DNA from: an uncultured Alistipes sp.
GTDB taxonomy: Bacteria > Bacteroidota > Bacteroidia > Bacteroidales > Rikenellaceae
DNA: 64,000 nt
Direction of reading: 5' to 3'
Assembly: GCA_900769405.1 (NCBI GenBank)
Contig: CAAGGL010000031.1
Location: forward strand, 124,001-188,000
The notes beneath the pieces are model-generated. The model was not told the DNA's origin. It worked only from the letters and a program-made list of their open reading frames with translations, and made no database searches. A program made the translations under genes and the position numbers. Of the stretch, positions 1-6,836 are shown one piece after another; position 1 is the stretch's first letter, and each line of letters opens with the position of its first letter.

Positions 1-743
1 CCCCACTTATCGCGCAGTACGAAGCAGTCGCCCGTACCCGTTGCGCCTTCGATCACGAAGCCACCGTCCCAAAGCGACGATGCCTCGCGCATAATCTTCT
101 GAATGTTGAGTTCGTCTTCGATCTTGTCGATCAGCTCCGAGCCGGTGTATCCCTCGGCCATAAAGCGGTGCTGCAACTCCTCGACCTGCTCATCGAGCAT
201 ATAGCCGAGCTGTTCGAGCATAAGGAACATATCGGCGTCCTGACGCGGGTGCTGACCCTGCTTCACAACGTGAGCCATCAGTTCCTCGGCATTGGTCAGG
301 CTGAAATTACCTGCCAGCACGATGTTGCGGCTACGCCAGTTGTTACGGCGCAGGAAGGGGTGCACGTACGACATACCGCTACGACCTGCGGTGCTGTAAC
401 GAAGGTGACCCACGTAGCACTCGCCTACATAGGGCATATCTTCGTCTGACAGACCGGCAGCTCGACCTGCTGCGATATCTTTATTAGCTGCGGCGAAGCA
501 CTCGCCGATAGCGCCGCTACCCAGCGCTCGTTCTCGGAATATATATTCGCTACCGGGCTGTGCTGCGAGCTTAATGCAGGCCAGACCGGCGCCTTCTTGA
601 CCACGGTTATGCTGTTTCTCCATCAACAGGTAGAGTTTGTTCATACCGTAGAGGGGAGTGCCATACTTTTCGGTGTAATAAGAGATAGGTTTTCTCAACC
701 TAACGAGGGCGATGCCACATTCGTGTTTAAGTGCCTCACTCAT
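1..743 (-). CDS. purF: Amidophosphoribosyltransferase-like protein, N-terminal part (cut by window edge)
   Basis: Reading leftward from the ATG at 743, the protein begins MSEALKHECGIALVRL. The HECGIA motif puts a class II glutamine amidotransferase nucleophile at Cys9, so an eight-residue propeptide would have to be removed, as in Gram-positive-type PurF enzymes. It continues with KQHNRGQEGAGLA, then a GHLRYSTAG-type segment and a GNFSLTN stretch, all typical of the glutaminase domain. The family makes phosphoribosylamine from PRPP and glutamine, the first step of de novo purine synthesis. About 247 residues are visible; the phosphoribosyltransferase half lies beyond position 1, so a paralogue with another role cannot be excluded. 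A consensus Bacteroidota promoter lies about 50 bases upstream of the ATG. Confidence 0.85.
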   Translation of the reverse strand, partial: MSEALKHECGIALVRLRKPISYYTEKYGTPLYGMNKLYLLMEKQHNRGQEGAGLACIKLAAQPGSEYIFRERALGSGAIGECFAAANKDIAAGRAAGLSDEDMPYVGECYVGHLRYSTAGRSGMSYVHPFLRRNNWRSRNIVLAGNFSLTNAEELMAHVVKQGQHPRQDADMFLMLEQLGYMLDEQVEELQHRFMAEGYTGSELIDKIEDELNIQKIMREASSLWDGGFVIEGATGTGDCFVLRDKW

Positions 744-793
744 AAACGTAGAGTTATGAAATAGAAAAAATGAATTTATAAAAATATCGACTA

Positions 794-824
794 CAAAGAT
801 AACAAATGCTCATTAGACATCAAA
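794..824 (-). promoter_or_regulatory. Bacteroidota-type promoter for the purF-like gene
   Basis: On the minus strand TTTG (824-821) is followed after 19 bases by TATCTTTG (801-794). This is an exact match to the -33/-7 consensus of the primary sigma factor in this phylum. The leader to the ATG at 743 is about 45 bases. Confidence 0.8.
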
Positions 825-951
825 CATTTCGAGCCCCATTTTTTCGGTTTTCTTGCAACTTTTTTTGCTAATTTCTGACGTCGAGGCTTGTGCGCGCACG
901 TATTGGAGGCTGTTTTTGCTCTGCGAGGGTACAGAAATCGACTAAAATCCC

Positions 952-959
952 TAAATTTG
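952..959 (+). promoter_or_regulatory. Probable -7 element for the BASS transporter
   Basis: TAAATTTG matches the TAnnTTTG -7 box 30 bases before the chosen ATG at 990. No good TTTG sits at the expected distance upstream, so this rests on the -7 box and its position. It also argues against translation starting at the earlier in-frame ATG at 888. Confidence 0.45.
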
Positions 960-989
960 CACCCGAAAACGAACTCTCAAAAACAGACG

Positions 990-1880
990 ATGAATCCGAC
1001 AATTAAAACCATCTCGATGCCTACGGTGATGATCGCGGGCGCGCTTTTTTGCCGACAGATTATGGCTCTCGATACGTGGTGCGACCACCGCATTACGCCC
1101 GTAGTGATCTTCTCGATGTTGTTCATCACATTTTGCCGCGTCGATATGCGCCAGATGCGTCTGCAACCGATGCATTTTTGGCTTATTGCCTTCCAATTTT
1201 TGGTGGCTTTGGCGCTCTATGCCGCGCTGGCGTGGTGGAACGTGACGGTGGCGCAGGGTGCACTGATTTGCGTGATGGCACCCGTCGCTATGGCAGCTGT
1301 GGTGATTGGCGGAATGTTGGGCGCAAATATCGTCACGATGACAACTTACAGCCTGCTGTGCAACTTCGTTTTCGCCTTTCTTGCGCCGGCTGTGCTGTCG
1401 TGGGTGGGCGACGGAACCTGCTCATTTGCAGAGATTCTCGGTCGCGTAACGCCGATGTTGGTGCTACCGTTCGTGGTGGCTCAGGTCTGCCGCTATGCCG
1501 TGCCGCGAGTGAGCGATTGGGTGTCGCGCCATAGCTCGCTTTCGTTCTATGCGTGGCTGGTGGGATTGGCTGTGATTATGGCTCGCACAACCTGCTTTAT
1601 CCTCGATTTGGAGGGGGCAGATTTGATGACCGAGATCGCATTGGCGGTTGTGGCATTGTTGGTCTGCCTTGCGCAGTTCTCGCTCGGTCGCAAACTCGGT
1701 CGTCACTATGGCGATCCCGCGGCGGGAGGTCAGTCGCTCGGTCAGAAAAATACGATCCTCGTGGTGTGGATCTCGCAGACCTTCCTCGATCCGCTGTCGT
1801 CGATCGCTCCGACGGCCTATATCGTATGGCAGAATCTTGTGAATAGCTACCAGATGTGGCGTGCCCGCGGACAGAAGTAG
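990..1880 (+). CDS. Bile acid:sodium symporter (BASS) family membrane transporter
   Basis: This 296-residue protein is hydrophobic along its whole length, with about nine or ten membrane segments (for example near residues 10-30, 65-85, 90-115, 130-155, 195-215 and 230-250). The segment APVAMAAVVIGGMLGANI and the C-terminal QNTILV/ISQTFLDP-like stretch resemble BASS/AEC-type sodium-coupled carriers of organic anions. The substrate cannot be read from the sequence. The ATG at 990 is preferred over the in-frame ATG at 888 because a -7 promoter box lies between them and the extra residues are polar and uncharacteristic. A shared hairpin terminator separates it from the convergent DUF486 gene. 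Confidence 0.7.
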   Translation: MNPTIKTISMPTVMIAGALFCRQIMALDTWCDHRITPVVIFSMLFITFCRVDMRQMRLQPMHFWLIAFQFLVALALYAALAWWNVTVAQGALICVMAPVAMAAVVIGGMLGANIVTMTTYSLLCNFVFAFLAPAVLSWVGDGTCSFAEILGRVTPMLVLPFVVAQVCRYAVPRVSDWVSRHSSLSFYAWLVGLAVIMARTTCFILDLEGADLMTEIALAVVALLVCLAQFSLGRKLGRHYGDPAAGGQSLGQKNTILVVWISQTFLDPLSSIAPTAYIVWQNLVNSYQMWRARGQK

Positions 1881-1902
1881 AGTAGCCGCACGATAAATAA
1901 AC

Positions 1903-1932
1903 GACGCCACCTCGATTGCTCGGGGTGGCGTC
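1903..1932. terminator. Bidirectional hairpin between convergent genes
   Basis: The arms GACGCCACC (1903-1911) and GGTGGCGTC (1924-1932) form a perfect nine-pair stem between the convergent stops at 1880 and 1953. T-rich flanks are modest, so termination strength is uncertain. Confidence 0.65.
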
Positions 1933-1952
1933 TGTGATTTATTGAAGGTCAA

Positions 1953-2321
1953 TTACTTGCGGAAGATGAAATAGACTGCAAGGATCAGGCAGAGGAAACC
2001 TACGGCGTGATTCCAGCGCAGCGCCTCGGTGCGGAAAACGAGCAGCGTGAAGATGGTAAATACCGTCAGCGACACCACCTCCTGAATCACCTTCAATTCG
2101 ACCAGTGAGAAGGGACCGCCATTTTCGCGGAAACCGATGCGGTTTGCGGGCACTTGGAAGAAATATTCGAACAGAGCGATGCCCCAGCTAATCAGCACGA
2201 TAGCGACCAAGCCGAGCTTATCGAAACCCTTCATTTGGCTGAATTTGAGGTGGCCGTACCACGCCATAGTCATAAACACGTTGGACATCACGAGCAGTCC
2301 GATTGTCATCAATCCTTTCAT
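1953..2321 (-). CDS. DUF486 family small membrane protein
   Basis: This 122-residue protein has four predicted membrane helices (about residues 4-22, 36-53, 75-92 and 102-119). It carries the features of DUF486 proteins: an early MTMAWYGHLKF segment, then WGIALFEYFFQVPANRIG, and a final YFIFRK. The family belongs to the drug/metabolite transporter superfamily as four-helix half-size members, but no substrate is established. It is monocistronic, with a promoter match at 2357-2386 and the hairpin at 1903-1932 as terminator. Confidence 0.85.
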   Translation of the reverse strand: MKGLMTIGLLVMSNVFMTMAWYGHLKFSQMKGFDKLGLVAIVLISWGIALFEYFFQVPANRIGFRENGGPFSLVELKVIQEVVSLTVFTIFTLLVFRTEALRWNHAVGFLCLILAVYFIFRK

Positions 2322-2356
2322 TGAGTTTGGTGTTAGAGTGTGTCAAAAATCGGCCG

Positions 2357-2386
2357 CAAAATTATGCAAATTAATTCAAAAATCAA
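2357..2386 (-). promoter_or_regulatory. Promoter for the DUF486 gene
   Basis: On the minus strand a TTG core (2386-2384) is followed after 19 bases by TAATTTTG (2364-2357), matching TAnnTTTG. The distance to the ATG at 2321 is about 36 bases. Confidence 0.6.
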
Positions 2387-2470
2387 GATTCAAAATTCAA
2401 AATTATTGATTGCGTGCGCGAAACGCCACGTTATGGGTAACTCGTATAGTAGTAAATTTTTTACCTAAAA

Positions 2471-2502
2471 TTTGGAGTTTGGAAATTTAGTTTTTATCTT
2501 TG
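2471..2502 (+). promoter_or_regulatory. Promoter of the orphan structured RNA
   Basis: TTTG at 2471-2474 is followed after exactly 20 bases by TATCTTTG at 2495-2502. This is one of the best matches to the Bacteroidota consensus in the window, yet no plus-strand protein gene follows. Transcription should start around 2507-2509. Confidence 0.8.
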
Positions 2503-2507
2503 CAGTG

Positions 2508-2617
2508 AGGGTTCGGGCTCGGGGTTCTAAATACTCGGGGGATAATCCTCAAAATATAGCAGTAATAAAGGTCGGTGTCTCGAGCCCGTAAGTCCTATAT
2601 TACTGCTTATTTTTTTT
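2508..2617 (+). ncRNA. Orphan structured small RNA with crossing helices and U-tract terminator
   Basis: The stretch lies between a strong promoter and a T8 run (2610-2617, preceded by TTA) and has no reading frame of note. Two long complementary pairs interlock. CGGGCTCG at 2514-2521 pairs with CGAGCCCG at 2581-2588, extendable to 12 pairs with G-U pairs. AGCAGTAATA at 2558-2567 pairs perfectly with TATTACTGCT at 2598-2607, directly before the T run. The order a-b-a'-b' makes a pseudoknot, with the first helix docking into the loop of the terminator hairpin. A third small hairpin, GGGATAATCC, lies inside. The next downstream gene points the other way, so this is probably trans-acting or housekeeping RNA rather than a leader. 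I do not recognise it. A 6S-like RNA is possible, but the ends do not pair as in classical 6S, and no SRP RNA GGAA-loop motif is present. Confidence 0.7.
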
Positions 2618-2637
2618 GATAGACCTACCCAAAATAA

Positions 2638-2665
2638 TAACGCGCCCCCTTTCGAGAGCGCGTTA
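2638..2665 (-). terminator. Terminator of the M48/DUF6624 operon
   Basis: The arms TAACGCGC (2638-2645) and GCGCGTTA (2658-2665) form an eight-pair stem. Reading leftward it is followed by TTATTATTTT, a reasonable T-tract just after the stop at 2687. Confidence 0.7.
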
Positions 2666-2686
2666 CAAAACTTTCAAGATATTCAA

Positions 2687-3316
2687 TTAGTCAAAATCCT
2701 CGACCGTCAGTTGCGGGTCGTAGATGCAGGGCGAGCCATAGAGCTTGCTGACCTTGCGGCAGTAGCGTTTAATAGGCGTTAACCCCATCTTGCGGCGTAG
2801 GCGATTGAGCTTACGAGGGCTCTCGATAGGCCAAACGTATATCGAGGCATTTTCCTCGGCGCTACGATGCTGAACGGTCTGTGAGCCATAGCGTTGCGGC
2901 GATCCTTGTCGCATACGAATACGATCGAACAGCGTCGCATATTGGCTCTTCGAGATCGCGCCCGTTGCCACCTGTTCCTCAATCAAAGGCATATAGCGCA
3001 GTTGGTAGTCGATCGGTGCGTGGTCGATTACGAGCCAAATCGCGTTGTTTGCTTCTTCGGAGAGTCCTTGCGGCCACCCGCTGTCGAGTAATCGAGCAAC
3101 GATCACCTGATTCGTCGAATCCACCTCCTCGATCTTGGTTTGTGCTGCGAGTACAGCGTCAATATCGAGTTGGTCACTGCGCGTGAGTTCGATCATTGCC
3201 AGACGTGCCGACTGATCCGATTCACGCACGTTGCGCAGGAGCGAGTCGAGATTTTGCGCCGCCGCACTTGCCATTGCGCAAAACATTACTATTATTATAG
3301 CAACGCACCTCCTCAT
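2687..3316 (-). CDS. Secreted DUF6624-family protein
   Basis: This 209-residue protein has an N-terminal signal peptide (hydrophobic residues 4-19, likely cleavage after ASAAA). The body contains NAIWLVIDHAPIDYQ, then DRIRMRQGSPQRYGSQ, a pattern recalling the DUF6624 family (a W-x-L-V-x-H segment followed by D-R-x-G-x-P-Q-x-YG-x-Q). The family has no established function. The YGSQ and HAP segments are its most conserved parts and may form a functional site, which is inference. It starts 48 bases after the stop of the M48 peptidase gene with no promoter match between them, so the two are probably co-transcribed. Several AATTTTG repeats fill that gap. Confidence 0.65.
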   Translation of the reverse strand: MRRCVAIIIVMFCAMASAAAQNLDSLLRNVRESDQSARLAMIELTRSDQLDIDAVLAAQTKIEEVDSTNQVIVARLLDSGWPQGLSEEANNAIWLVIDHAPIDYQLRYMPLIEEQVATGAISKSQYATLFDRIRMRQGSPQRYGSQTVQHRSAEENASIYVWPIESPRKLNRLRRKMGLTPIKRYCRKVSKLYGSPCIYDPQLTVEDFD

Positions 3317-3324
3317 CGATTAAT

Positions 3325-3347
3325 CGTGAATTTTGAATTTTGAATTT
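3325..3347. repeat. Short tandem (TTTTGAA)-type repeat
   Basis: Three copies of a TTTTGAA unit run through 3327-3347, flanked by two GTGAATT stretches. The reverse complement of the same unit occurs at about 2388-2403, on the other side of the DUF6624 gene and the orphan RNA. Confidence 0.6.
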
Positions 3348-3363
3348 TGAATCGTGAATTGTA

Positions 3364-4134
3364 CTACTTCTTGGTATAAGCGTCAGCCTTCTCCTTGATT
3401 CGTGCGGCGCGAGTTGCGCTGTCGGGGTGGGTCGAGAACATCTGAGCCACCTTCGATGCGGTCTGGCTGTTGCTGCTGCCCGCCATCTGAATCAACTTGT
3501 TCAGCGCGTTGTACATCGCGTAGGGGCTGTGGCCATTTGCGATACACATATTGAATGCCTCCTCGTCGGCTGCAAACTCCTGCTTCTGCGAGAACTGAGC
3601 CTCGCCATAAGCTGTTGCGAGCGCACCGAGCTGCGAGTTAGTCAGATTTTCGAGCGTGGTGCTGATCGAGCCGATAGCGTCTTTGAGTGCTGCGGTGCGA
3701 TACGCCTGTTTCATCATATTCTTGGTGTCGGCGTGTTTGAGGTGACCGATTTCGTGTCCGATAACGGCGAAAACCTCCTCGTCGGTCATAGCGTCCATCA
3801 GACCCGAGTAAACGCGAATGCTACCGTCGCCACAAGCGAAGGCGTTGACCTCGTTGGTTTCGTACACCTTGAAATTGAGCGTCATACCCTCGGCACCTTT
3901 GAGGTTCTTGACCAGCTTGTTCAGACGCTGGGTGTATTTCGACGAAGATGAAGCGATCTTATTCTGCTGATCCTGATAGACCATATATTCGCTACACATC
4001 TGCGCCACCTGCGCGTCGGTGATCGTCAACGAAGCGGCCAAATTGGTACCTGCACTGAGCAGTTTCGAGGTGTTGAGTGTGCTGCACGCGCTCATCATCA
4101 GCGGGCAGATGAGAATGAGTAAAAGACGTTTCAT
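3364..4134 (-). CDS. M48-family zinc metalloprotease lipoprotein (periplasmic, BepA/LoiP-like)
   Basis: This 256-residue protein begins MKRLLLILICPLMMSACS, a lipoprotein signal with lipidated Cys17. The zinc motif HEIGH is at 127-131, followed by an EFAADEEA helix (about residue 187) supplying the third ligand, as in M48 peptidases. Related small lipoproteins such as YggG/LoiP act in envelope quality control; this role is inferred from the family. The ATG at 4134 is chosen over an in-frame ATG at 4170 because the signal peptide starts there and a -7 box lies at 4168-4175. The DUF6624 gene follows closely and is probably in the same transcript. Confidence 0.85.
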   Translation of the reverse strand: MKRLLLILICPLMMSACSTLNTSKLLSAGTNLAASLTITDAQVAQMCSEYMVYQDQQNKIASSSSKYTQRLNKLVKNLKGAEGMTLNFKVYETNEVNAFACGDGSIRVYSGLMDAMTDEEVFAVIGHEIGHLKHADTKNMMKQAYRTAALKDAIGSISTTLENLTNSQLGALATAYGEAQFSQKQEFAADEEAFNMCIANGHSPYAMYNALNKLIQMAGSSNSQTASKVAQMFSTHPDSATRAARIKEKADAYTKK

Positions 4135-4167
4135 AGTAGTATGATTTTTTTGATTTGTTCCGATGCA

Positions 4168-4175
4168 CAAATATA
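4168..4175 (-). promoter_or_regulatory. -7 element upstream of the M48 gene
   Basis: The minus strand reads TATATTTG, an exact TAnnTTTG match 34 bases before the ATG at 4134. The -33 box is not obvious. Confidence 0.5.
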
Positions 4176-4261
4176 CGAAAAAAGGGATAAAAATTACATT
4201 CTCGATTTAACTTTTTGTATCTTCGTGCGTCATATAGTCAAAAGCACTGCTGAACAAACCG

Positions 4262-4825
4262 ATGACAACAACCCACGAGACAACACTCCCAGCCTGCTCC
4301 GAACTGCGCAACGAGGCCACTCGCAACGAGGCCTTCGACCGTCTGGTCGGGGTGCTGCTCCGACCGATCTATTGGCACGTGCGACGATTGGTTGTCGAGC
4401 ACGATGAGGCGGAGGAGATCACGCAGGAGGCCTTCGTACGAGCCTTTGAGCAGTTCGATCAATTCCGAGGGAGTGACGGCGAGTTGCGCGCTTGGGTCTA
4501 CCGCATTGCCACCAATTTGGCCATCAGTGCATTGCGACGGCGGCGACGGTCGATCTTCACGTCGATTGATCGGGTGAGTCGTGAGTTGGCCAACCGCGTA
4601 GCCGACTTTTCACCACCCGATATCGATGTGCGATTGATTGAGTTCCAGCAGGCGGTGCTGGGACTGCCGACCAAGCAACGAGTGGTGTTCAACCTACGCT
4701 ATTACGACGACCTGAGCTATGCTCAAATTGCCACCGCGACGGGGCAGAGCGAACAAGCAGCAAAGACCTGCTACCATTACGCGGTGAAACGATTGAAAGA
4801 ACAATTAAACGAGTGGCAACTATGA
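4262..4825 (+). CDS. ECF-family RNA polymerase sigma factor
   Basis: This 187-residue protein has sigma region 2 at about residues 25-95 (DEAEEITQEAFVRAFEQFDQF, then LRAWVYRIATNLA) and region 4 at about 125-182 (LPTKQRVVFNLRYYDDLSYAQIA, a helix-turn-helix). This is the extracytoplasmic-function layout. Its stop codon overlaps the start of the next gene in an ATGA, so the small membrane protein that follows is translationally coupled and is the natural candidate for its anti-sigma factor. The third gene encodes a GIN-domain surface protein, a plausible target. The imperfect -7 box TATCTTCG at 4218-4225 may be its promoter. Confidence 0.9.
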   Translation: MTTTHETTLPACSELRNEATRNEAFDRLVGVLLRPIYWHVRRLVVEHDEAEEITQEAFVRAFEQFDQFRGSDGELRAWVYRIATNLAISALRRRRRSIFTSIDRVSRELANRVADFSPPDIDVRLIEFQQAVLGLPTKQRVVFNLRYYDDLSYAQIATATGQSEQAAKTCYHYAVKRLKEQLNEWQL

Positions 4826-5142
4826 ATACACTGAACAAAATCGACCGACGACTTCCCTATCGAACTTCGGACGCGGAGTTTGATGTGATGACCGAGCGAA
4901 TCCGCCTGCGCACTACGGCGCGTGTGGAGCAATCTGTGCGACCGATCAGCCGCAGAGGGTTGCATTGGGCTGTTGCGATGGCTGTGGCGGCTGTTGTGGT
5001 AGTTGTGGGCTTATCGTTTATCGAATTGACGCCTGAGTCACAGCCAACGCTTGCCGAACTGCTTGCGACGGCCTCGCCCGAAACCCTACGCGAGGTGGCA
5101 GAAATGAATTTCGACGACATTATTTTTAATCAGCAAATTTAA
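4822..5142 (+). CDS. Small single-pass membrane protein, putative anti-sigma factor
   Basis: This 106-residue protein has a charged N-terminal cytoplasmic part (1-45), one membrane helix at about 49-69 and a short external tail. The ATG overlaps the sigma factor stop codon (ATGA); an in-frame GTG nine bases earlier is less likely. Gene order, size and topology match the small anti-sigma proteins paired with ECF factors, but no zinc-binding HxxxCxxC motif is present and similarity alone does not prove the role. It ends eight bases before the GIN-domain gene. Confidence 0.7.
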   Translation: MNTLNKIDRRLPYRTSDAEFDVMTERIRLRTTARVEQSVRPISRRGLHWAVAMAVAAVVVVVGLSFIELTPESQPTLAELLATASPETLREVAEMNFDDIIFNQQI

Positions 5143-5150
5143 CTATAACA

Positions 5151-6752
5151 ATGAAACGTATATATCTAATTCTCATTTCAATACTGATTTTTGCGCAGGC
5201 GGCTGTGGCTGTCGAGCTGATGGCCGAGGAGCCTCAGACGGCCGATCAGATTCGTGCCGCAGCGCGCGAGCAGGTGATCTCGTCGCTGAGCCTTTCGGAT
5301 AAGGCGCGCAAGGAGTTCGAACCGATCTACGACGAGTACCGCGCGGCTCTGGCGGCGGCCGTTCAGAAGGCTAATGACCAGATTAGCGAGGTCACGCCCC
5401 TCAATGGTATGAAGGCCAATCTGGCGAGCGTGGCGGCGACGGCGCAGGTGAAGTTGGAGTATATCGACCGCTTTGCCGAGGTGCTGTCGAGCGGTCAGAT
5501 TCACCAACTCTACAACTCGGAGGGCGAGATCGCGTGGACGATGCGTCAGAAGGTGGCATTTGCCATTGCCGATGAGGCGGGTTATGTGTCGATGGAATCG
5601 AACACGCCGAGCCGATTAGTATTCAATGCCGACGGTACGCTCGTGCCGATCGAGGTGGCGCCCGAACCTAAGGTCAAGCAGCAGTATTATAGCGTAAATG
5701 GCAAGCGTATGCCGCTGCTGACTCCGACCGGTCAGGTTGTCGAGAGCAACTATGGCAAGATCGAGAACTACCACACGTTGCGCGTTGATGGTCGTTTTAA
5801 GGTTATTGTCGATCCGTCGGCGACGTCACTCAAAGTCCGCACCGATCGTGCATTTATGGATATTGTGAGATATGAGATGCGCGATGGCGTGCTCTCACTC
5901 TCGATTGATCGCAAAAAGTGTTCTGCTTGGACGGGCGAAATGAACAATGTGGTATATGTGCCTGTGTCGCCGCACCTGAGGCATATCGTCGCCAATAACA
6001 CTGCCTCGGTACAGATCACAACCTCGCTTCGCGCCGATGTGTTGACGGTCGATGTAAATAACCGCAGTACGGTGTCGGCTACCGCAAAACTCTATGCGCA
6101 GAAGGTAACGGTCGATGCCAACAATTACAGTAAGTTCGACGCCAGCGTACACACGACTAACCGCAATCTCCGCGTGATGGAAGACGGTATGGTGGTCTAT
6201 AATATCAATAATCGTTCGGTAGTTAGCGGAACGGTGGTTACGAGTACCTTTGTCGCAAATGCGAATAACTACTCAGACTTGAATGTTGGTGCGGAGTGCC
6301 GCGATGCACGCTATGTGCTCACCAATCGCGCAAAGCTTAAAGGTAATGTTGCAGCGCATACGCTCCGAATGGAACTCAACAATTACTCGGATGTTCGTTC
6401 TAATCAGATCGCGTTCGATCAGAGTGCCGTTTTGATGCTCAGCAACCGTTCGGAGATTGCGGCACATACGATCAGCGGCGAGAAGCTCTCGGTGGAACTC
6501 GAAAACTACTCGAAAATTAATATCGGGGATGGTCGTGTCAGCGAGGGATTCGTATCGCTGTCGGGTCGCTCGGAGTGTAATGCGTCGAGTTTCAATATGT
6601 ACAACTTCACGGTCACTGCTAACGACTATTCGACTGCTAATGTTTATAGCACGGGTCGGTTGCGCTTGGTTACCACCAGCCCCAACGCTCGAATTTCGTA
6701 TAGCGGCGGTTGCACGGTCGAGTCGAGCAACCCGACTATCACTCGCAAGTAG
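5151..6752 (+). CDS. Secreted protein with helical N-domain and GIN/DUF2807 beta-solenoid
   Basis: This 533-residue protein has a signal peptide (1-20) and an alpha-helical region (about 25-135) rich in Ala, Glu and Lys that resembles Spy/LTXXQ-like periplasmic helical domains. A long C-terminal part (about 200-530) alternates NNRSxV and NNYSxx units roughly every 20 residues: VNNRSTV, ANNYSKF, INNRSVV, ANNYSDL, LNNYSDV, LSNRSEI, LENYSKI. The spacing fits the head-GIN/DUF2807 fold, a right-handed beta-solenoid found in many Bacteroidota surface proteins. It is third in the sigma/membrane protein operon. The function is unknown; an envelope or adhesion role is inference. A strong bidirectional terminator follows. 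Confidence 0.75.
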   Translation: MKRIYLILISILIFAQAAVAVELMAEEPQTADQIRAAAREQVISSLSLSDKARKEFEPIYDEYRAALAAAVQKANDQISEVTPLNGMKANLASVAATAQVKLEYIDRFAEVLSSGQIHQLYNSEGEIAWTMRQKVAFAIADEAGYVSMESNTPSRLVFNADGTLVPIEVAPEPKVKQQYYSVNGKRMPLLTPTGQVVESNYGKIENYHTLRVDGRFKVIVDPSATSLKVRTDRAFMDIVRYEMRDGVLSLSIDRKKCSAWTGEMNNVVYVPVSPHLRHIVANNTASVQITTSLRADVLTVDVNNRSTVSATAKLYAQKVTVDANNYSKFDASVHTTNRNLRVMEDGMVVYNINNRSVVSGTVVTSTFVANANNYSDLNVGAECRDARYVLTNRAKLKGNVAAHTLRMELNNYSDVRSNQIAFDQSAVLMLSNRSEIAAHTISGEKLSVELENYSKINIGDGRVSEGFVSLSGRSECNASSFNMYNFTVTANDYSTANVYSTGRLRLVTTSPNARISYSGGCTVESSNPTITRK

Positions 6753-6783
6753 CAACTTCGACTGATTATATTGGTAATGATGC

Positions 6784-6817
6784 AAAAAGGTCACGCTCTG
6801 ACGAGCGTGGCCTTTTT
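6784..6817. terminator. Strong bidirectional terminator
   Basis: The arms AAAAAGGTCACGCTC (6784-6798) and GAGCGTGGCCTTTTT (6803-6817) pair almost perfectly with a four-base loop. The stem serves both the GIN-domain operon and the convergent phosphoesterase gene. Confidence 0.9.
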
Positions 6818-6836
6818 ATATTTCGCGAATCGCTCG

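Noticed and set aside
2508..2617. Riboswitch or attenuator reading of the structured RNA
   Set aside because: No plus-strand gene follows the terminator, and the next gene is convergent, so a cis-acting leader is unlikely.
5950..6720. Repeated coding segments suggesting recombination cassettes
   Set aside because: The repeats are diverged NNRS/NNYS protein rungs of a beta-solenoid, not near-identical DNA.
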